Assembly: GCA_940337035.1 (NCBI GenBank)
Contig: OW679200.1
Span: forward strand, 17,689,303-17,753,302
Source: Agriotes lineatus
Lineage: Eukaryota; Arthropoda; Insecta; Coleoptera; Elateridae
Reading direction: 5' to 3'
Length of the DNA: 64,000 bases
Both the position numbers and the translations under genes were made by a program. The notes under the pieces were generated by a model that was given only the letters and a program-made list of their open reading frames with translations, was not told the origin of the DNA and did no database searches. Below, in pieces: positions 57,274-64,000 of the stretch. Positions within the stretch are counted from its first letter, which is position 1. Every line of letters starts with the position of its first letter.

Positions 57274-57720
57274 TATTCGACAGCAATATATTATTTTCCT
57301 TCATTTTTATCGGTAATTCTGACAGGGATATGAATGTCGGTCTACTTTTCGCCGCATTAAGCAAGAGTACATAGAATTACCAGTAAATATAAACGAGTGA
57401 AATATATTTTGTATGACTATTGCATAAATCATTGAGGAGAAGAGTACCCCATTGCTGGGGGTGTGATATTATCGGCAGGTGTTACTCTATAACATAATTA
57501 CCGATAGGTGGTCAACAGTGTCATGTAATAAACGCTTTCCATGCAAGTGGTTGGGGATTGGTTGAAAGTACCTATTTAAATAAAGTTGAACGATTAGTGG
57601 AGTGACGTCATTTGACAGATGTATGCAGTATTTGAACTATTTTTTGAGAATTTAATTGGTATACATGTCTCTTAATTATCACCAAATAGAAGTTTTATCT
57701 GTTCTTTCTATATTTTCCAA
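57274..57720. other. Intergenic
   Basis: No recognised features. Confidence 0.3.
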
Positions 57721-57960
57721 TTAATTGGTCGACCATTGATTTCTTTCTTTATAAACTTCTGGAAGTGAATCTAAAGGTATTGCGTCTATTGTCCAGCCTC
57801 TTTGTGTCAATGGCTGCAATAATTTTTCATTTAATGGGTTAATTTTGTACGTTACAATTTTGGGATAAACATTAGAAATGACGAGTTTAATTTTCTTCAA
57901 TTTTATGTCTTTGTCTGCATTTTGCTTTAATTCTATTTGCACATTTTAAAGATTCGATTC
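57721..57960 (-). CDS. Unrecognised coding-like fragment, possible terminal exon
   Basis: From about 57950 the minus strand has an open segment ending at TAA near 57721. Its translation has varied, non-repetitive composition unusual for this AT-rich DNA (NPLNEKLLQPLTQRGWTIDA and IPLDSLPEVYKERNQ). There is no ATG at its start; a TAA lies just upstream, and GTGCAAATAG at 57944-57935 could be a 3' splice site. It may be a last exon of a host gene or part of a transposon ORF. No family recognised. Confidence 0.3.
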
Positions 57961-60383
57961 AAAATTAGATTTTACCTGTTTAGTTCCAAAGCTCTAATTT
58001 CTGAATAGTGCAGTCTCCCACTAAGAATTTGCTCTTGCATTTAAGTTGCTATTCGCAAAGATGACGATGTTCAAATATTTAAAATAACTTGCTGGGATAT
58101 GTTCCAAAGCCATAATATTTGAACTAAGTTGGTGTAAATGTTATTTCTGCGTTTAGCGTAAGACGAGAGCTTGTACAGCCAGATCTAATTCAAGCTGTGC
58201 ATCAACATCTAAGTTGCAGCCGCGAGGTTCAAAACGCTCGAGTTGTTGGCCGAGTTAGCAGCTAAGTTCATCGCATCAACAGTTAGGTATTCGGACATCC
58301 GACACATTTAATAGCAATAATCTGAATGCCACCTCTCTTAACTGCTGCTTTTAGATAGTAAATTAGAGCTATTGCAGCTTCAAAGCCAATTTTATGTAGT
58401 TGATATTATATTCCTGGATACATGGATACATTATATTTTCAGTAGGTACATGTACTTTTCATGGAAGTTGCTTATATTAGACGATTTATTTGTCGTATCC
58501 TAGTTGAAACAGTATATCATGTTTATATAAAATTAGCATCTGCATTGTGAATGCTAGACAATTTTAAAGACTAAGAAAATTATAAACCTTCTATTGCTAT
58601 CAAAAATCAATATACTATGTTACAAGTTACAGGGTAATTAGTGCTTAGGATAATGTTACTAACAAACAGGCAACCGTTTCACGTCGCAGCGCCAGGTTTG
58701 TTGCAGGTGAAAACGATCATTAAAATGATAACTAAGGAACCAATACTGAGACCACGCTAAACAATCGCTAACCTGCAAAATAAAAAAAAGCCCAAAACAA
58801 TAAATTGCTACGGCTCACTTGCAGTCGGTACAAAAGGTCGGTCCGACTATAAGAAGTATGTGACCGTACACTAACTTGAAATAAGGGTTGGTCGATGCAA
58901 AATAAATCCTAGGGCGCGACGAGGCTATTGTTCGATAATAGACGGCTATAGATACACTCGGACCACGAAACGTTGTCTTGTAGGACATGGTGCATCACTA
59001 GATCCTACAGATAAGGAACTTACCTTTAACATGTCACCTAAAAGACGGCTGAACTTTGATTGTGCTTTATTCTGAATACTTCCTGCAAGTGGCTCTACAG
59101 AAAAATACAAACGCACTATTGAAATTATTTAAGTCGGCCTATTAAAACGACACAAAGTGCCGTGCCTCAGCACTTAAAAACTAAAGTTATCAGCACCCTA
59201 ATTGACGTCACTGTACGCACTCTAACCGAAAATTCCTGATGACACCATCCATGCTAGATTAGTTATTCAACAAGTTTACAACCCAGAACGAGCTCAGTAA
59301 TTCAACTATGTTTTTAGACAGTAGTGCAATGCTATTAGTAATAATCGTAATAATGCTAGTTTAATCACACAGATTTAATGAATATTTATGTTGGACTTAA
59401 AAGTTATCTTTACAATATCCAAACCCAGTCTGTTGAATTCTGACGAAATACTTTCTAACTAAGCGGTGTTGTTACATGCGGAATAGATACCTAGTGCGCA
59501 GTTTACAATTCCTCCACTACACGTAAGTTGTTCGTTACCTGCTTGTTGGTGTGCCAAGTACTAGCGGACGAGGAATCGCTCTTCAGACGGAGTCCAGTAG
59601 AGAGTATTTACTGGCTCACGACAAAGTAGCTTTTCACTGACACTACAAACACAGAGATTAAGAAATAAATTGGAGTCAAGAATATTCAAAAACCTACTTA
59701 GTAGGCCTGAAGATCGTTGAAACACACAAATGGCAGAATACGACTCTCGGTTACTTGTGGGGGAAGTAGTTAGCATATCCGGCACTCACCAATTTTGGGA
59801 TAACATCCTAATAAACGTTAAATAACCCCACGTATAACTACCCTTGCATAAGCCAGCCTAACTTTCTTCATTTAATTTTAGTCGCTTACCAGCAAAACAT
59901 GCGAGGGCCCTACTTAGCGCGAAGCTGCAGTAAACAAGAAATACATCAACCTTGGTAGTCATAAAAATAAGAATTTCCACCATGGTTGCTTTACAAATTT
60001 TAAAATATCTTAACAATCATACATAACCATCAAATTAGCCAAAAAATAACAGGCACCTTTAATTATTTCTCAATAACAGCCAATGAATTTAAATGTCGTT
60101 TTGTCACAAAAAAACAAAGCCATTGGACCAGATTAAATTCAGTCATCATTTTCTTTTCTTCTTCGGGGTCAGTCTACAAAGTTTCTCAGACTTTGTAACC
60201 TTACAAAAATCGACGTACTATCCCCTTCTTATTGCTGCTTCTGTCAGTCTCTGTCCATCCACCCCTGAATATAAGCCTTTTCCATTTCGTGTCATGCCTT
60301 TTGGATCCGGTTTCTATCCGTTATTTTCCTAATATCAGCTATCTATCTGGTGGGTGGTTTTCCTACGCTCCATCTGTCTAGTC
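57961..60383. other. Intergenic, no recognised gene
   Basis: If 57721-57960 is an exon, the preceding exons should lie here on the minus strand, but none could be identified. 58.65-59.8 kb is somewhat GC-richer with no long frame. Confidence 0.3.
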
Positions 60384-61065
60384 TTAACTTCCAGCATACT
60401 TTCTCTGACAACGTGTCCAGTCCATTGTCATTTGAACGGGGCTACTAGATACTCGATACCAGTAGTTTCTGTTTTTGTTTAACATCCTTATTTTTCCCCC
60501 ATCTCTCACACTAATGCCTAATATCGTACTCTCTGTCTCTCTGTCTCTGTTACTCTCAGTTTTTGTGCGATTGCCAATGTAAACGCACATAAGCTGTTTT
60601 GGTACATCTGTGTCTCTAATTACACCTAACAGTAGCTTCCATGCTGCCGCAATTCTTGTTTCTATTTCGAAGATTTGGTTTTTTTCTCCTAACATTACCG
60701 CGTGTCTTCGATGTACATACATCATCTTCCACTTTTTCTATTGTAATCGGGACCTCATTGTTACACACTACCTTAGTTTTATTTGTGTTTGTCGCTAATA
60801 TTTCCTTTACTAAGGCATTGTTTAATTATTGGAGCATACTTTGAAGTCCATTCATGGTCACTATTCGTAAGGAAACTATCGTCTGTAAATAGTAAATGCT
60901 TATAGTTTTCCAATCAAGTTTCGTAAAGATATCTTCCAAGCCTCTAAGCAAGCGAATAACTTAGCTGGCATCGTGCCGCCCTGATGAACTCCTCTTCTTA
61001 TCTGTATTTTTTCTGTTTCCAGATCTTCGTCTCTTTGTACGTGAAGCGTAGCATGTTCATTTTTT
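60384..61065 (-). pseudogene. RTE-like LINE reverse transcriptase relic
   Basis: Reading down the minus strand: ETEKIQIRRGVHQGG (palm motif before the active site), LEDIFTKLDWK, then past a lost catalytic box, MMYVHRRHAVMLGEKNQIFE, IETRIAAAWKLL, and ESTILGISVRDGGKIR, the last a common word in RTE-type ORF ends. Frameshifts and stops throughout. The element is unrelated in position to the RTE relic at 43.1 kb but of the same broad type. Confidence 0.75.
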
Positions 61066-61775
61066 AGAATGAGGTTGAAGAATACGCATATTTGAGATGT
61101 TGAGAGAAATGACCGAGATTATGAAATGGTACATTTCATGAAAACAAGAAAACTGTCGTACTTTGAGCACGTATTACTACATAAAAAAATAATTGCAATA
61201 GTATAATGAAAAAAATTAATTAAAAAAAATCTGTAAAGGGCTTTACTCAGAACTTCCCTCGTCGACATTGTGACACTAAATAATTTTAAAATTCAAATTA
61301 AGTTAGGAGTACAAATATCTTCACGTTTCTAATAAATTAAATACATTTTCAAATAAAACATTTTTATCTTTTGTGACATTATCGTTTATCGGTTGAGTCT
61401 TATTTTCGGTAAATGTAAAGCCTCACCTTGTGAAAGTTATTACTTCCTTTTATTTTAAATTAACACAAAAATAAAGAAAGTTTATTTTTTTAAGGTGCTC
61501 ACCCTGTATATATTTGTATGAAATTGTACCGGTTTCATGCGAGGTAGATATATAATATGTATGCAAAATATCGTCTTCTTCCGACAAATAGTTTTTGAGC
61601 TATACTGCTAACAGACAGTCAGAAAGACAGACAGGCAGACAAACAGACAGACAGACAAACAGACAGACAGATAGACTGACGGAATTGGGTCATCTAGTGA
61701 CCTTGAAACGTGAAGATCTGAAAAAATATCGGAAGGTGATTTTTTCGTGATTCCTTCGTCTTTCAGACGAGGGAT
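61066..61775 (+). repeat. CAGA dispersed repeat, longest copy
   Basis: Contains in order AAGGGCTTTACTCAGAACTT (61237), GTGACACTAAATAATTTTAAAA (61269), TTTAAGGTGCTCACCCTGTA (61489), AGATATATAATATGTATGC, CTAACAGACAG plus a CAGACAGA microsatellite (61612-61680), GGAATTGGG, GATCTGAAAAAATATCGGAA, and the end hairpin TCGTCTTTCAGACGAGGG. It ties together words seen apart at 17.6, 18.6, 19.7, 35.9, 38.0, 40.7 and 53.7 kb. No ORF. Confidence 0.8.
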
Positions 61776-64000
61776 GTAAAATAACGAGATTCAAGTGGTA
61801 GAATAATTGCTTATGTTTGGTACCTCAAACAGCGGTTCAATAAATATGTAGTGGAATTCTTAATAACTTTAAACAAAATCATAATAGCCAGTACGGTCTG
61901 TCACATTCTTTAATAAATAATAACATAAACTTATCATTACACACTCGTTTCAAGTTGTAAAATGCAGAAAGAGATATTTTTAAGTCATTCGTAATGCTTA
62001 CGTCAGGAGTAAGAAAGCTTGATGGCATAATAAATTTTCCTGTTTCTGGTCTGTCACACTTTTAGCTTAGTGCGGAAGAATCTATTTAGTTGTTATCTAC
62101 TACCCTTCTAAACCCGAATCGGAAGGAAATATCACTGGCAGTTCATTATTTCAGTTAGTTGAGCAAGTCGCGCTCGAACGAACTACTAACCCAAATTTAT
62201 GAGACGTAAGTCTACGTTACCTTGAGGGGTAAGTTTCTATTCTACACACATTGCGTTTTCTTGAGTACTCGTATATGCATTTTATAATATGATTTAGCAA
62301 TATTCATCAATGGATTTGTTTCTCCAATTTTTAATTTAGCTGTCAGAAAAGACAATTATTAGGATATGAAGCCTTTACTGCAGAAATAAAAGCTTGTAGG
62401 AAAATATAACGAATATTAATGTTTTAATATTTCACTGACTTTAGATTTCGTCATAAGCACAGGCAAATTGATATTCATAGATTTATGACCTCGCGCGTGT
62501 TCTGTTCTATCCTGATTACGTAGGCGGTGAGGAATTTACCTAGAACGTTTGCGCAAAGCGAAAACCAAATGCATGTATATTATATGCATTACGTACGTGT
62601 AATGCCCAAACTGCATTTTTTGGTGCACCACCAAATTTCTTTAATATTTTCTTTCTGCAATTGTGTATAGCTTACGAAAAGTGTTCTTGCAATTTAAACG
62701 GAGACGCTATATTATTTATCTAAAGATTGTGGTAATTGCAGGTAAAGTAAACCAACAATTTTAAACTAGAGAAAAGCTTTAAAACATTTTAGTTATTGTG
62801 AACCCGTTTTGCAGAAGCAGTTTGTCCGCCAATAAGTTTCCAATCATTGTGTGAAACCGAAAATGAAAAAGGATTAACAAAAACATTAAAAAATTACTAA
62901 AAAAGGTGAAGGTAAGAGATTGAATTGGATAATAGATAGACTTGCGAGCGATTTACTATAACACATGTCATATTGGATAGGTGAAACGATGGTATAGTCT
63001 CTAGTGATCGTTTAATTGTTCTAATATGACACTGAAATCACTGAATTATTATTTATTAATAATGACCATAAGAGCTACCCAATGGTACCACTAAAGTAAA
63101 ATGTGAGATGCTTACGATCTCATTTCGTCTGTTATTAAAACCATTCTTTTACATCTGTAACTGTTTCCAATTATCTGACTCATTCCTGTCATTGTTTGTA
63201 ATACAGATTTATTCTCTGTTGTCTAAGTCATGGTCACAGTAAAAATCTCAATAAATCGTATTAATTGTTATAAGGGCACATGTTTCGTGGTATAACGTAG
63301 ATTAACTTGTTTTAAATACAGGTACTCCTATTTAGTAAAAATATGACTTTACAAAACTGCTTTCTTATGTTCTCATATAGGACAGCTCAGTGATACAATC
63401 GGTACAAATTTCAATGGTGCGTCAGACTACAAAGTGAGCCGTTCAATACTAAGTAGTTTTTAATGTGATGTTGGCGTGTAGTCGATGAATTTTATTCAGG
63501 AAAACCGCTTTTGCATGTGACAGGGTTGTCAGTGTTCAAAACTTGTTGCTCGAGTGGATTGGATTAAAAATACATGGCTGTTGCACTAGACAGTCAGATT
63601 CGTGACTTGATTTACACAGGCCTTGGATACTGTTAGGTGTTCCTAAATTGCATTCGCATAAATACAGGGACACTTAAATGGCACAATACCGGAAAGTGGC
63701 AAATATCAAAAGATTGTCTAATTGGACACATTATAAATTTATGTATAATCTTGGAGTTAATATAAATCAATATTTCATTTTAAGTCTACTTGTACTTTTG
63801 CTGCTATGCTTGCAGAGCATAACATGATTCTCCAAATGTTTATATTTACTAATTCCAATCTAGTTTCCTTTTTAATTAATCTAAACCAGTACTGGAATTG
63901 TATATGCATGCAGTTGCAGGAGCAAATTCAAGATGCCGCTCTGAAAGAGATTATATATTAAAAAGAGATACTTCTGTTTTTTGGCTAAAAACTAAGTGCT
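61776..64000. other. AT-rich intergenic to window end
   Basis: No gene, repeat or structured element recognised. Confidence 0.3.

Overview
The window looks like a gene-poor, AT-rich stretch of a nuclear arthropod genome, most likely an insect. No intact host gene was recognised. Almost everything that can be named is a transposable element or its remains: a Penelope-like element (PLE), a spliced tyrosine-recombinase element of Crypton type (two copies), a mariner transposase relic, BEL/Pao and probable copia fragments, RTE-like and other LINE fragments, a hAT-like non-autonomous DNA transposon, tRNA-derived sequence, and many perfect or near-perfect palindromic (foldback) elements. The order and species cannot be fixed from the sequence.

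Layout. 1-2299: first copy of a 2.3-kb direct repeat carrying a tyrosine-recombinase pseudogene on the minus strand and a hammerhead-like hairpin module. 3.0-4.8 kb: GC-richer, LTR-like block with a short tandem repeat. 6.5-7.5 kb: a dense cluster of nested palindromes. 8.15-8.34 kb: a hammerhead-like module joined to a tRNA-like sequence. 9.8-10.7 kb: BEL/Pao integrase remains abutting LINE reverse-transcriptase remains. 12.4-15.0 kb: second GC-richer block with an 81-bp tandem array; its last 180 bp resemble the end of the 3.0-4.8 kb block. 15,096-17,389: second copy of the 2.3-kb repeat, with the same pseudogene and the same main breaks. 17.6-21.3 kb: paired hairpins, a split dispersed repeat and a large palindrome. 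24,037-26,787: the best preserved element, a PLE with about 274-bp inverted terminal repeats and an uninterrupted reverse transcriptase plus GIY-YIG endonuclease frame on the minus strand. 27.7-28.3 kb: a palindrome inside a 306-bp tandem duplication. 30.8-31.4 kb: two more palindromes. 34.2-35.1 kb: mariner relic. 36-41 kb: copies of a dispersed repeat family with an internal CAGA microsatellite. 43.1-44.5 kb: RTE-like LINE relic interrupted by a 440-bp insert. 46.5-51.5 kb: two related hairpin/polyadenylation-signal units, a palindrome and a possible copia RNase H remnant. 54.9-56.3 kb: hAT-like element with a 7-bp target duplication. 56.9-57.3 kb: palindrome. 60.4-61.1 kb: RTE-like LINE relic on the minus strand. 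61.1-61.8 kb: longest copy of the CAGA family.

Most promising leads: (i) hammerhead-ribozyme-like cores occur both in the PLE termini and, in a different sequence family, beside a tRNA-like promoter; (ii) foldback elements share a core while their outer arms differ completely and are still palindromic, as if flanking DNA had been copied into inverted form; (iii) the two tyrosine-recombinase copies share their main inactivating changes and the same 88-residue open segment. Coordinates of repeat edges are read by eye and may be off by a few bases. I could not run homology, covariance or copy-number searches.
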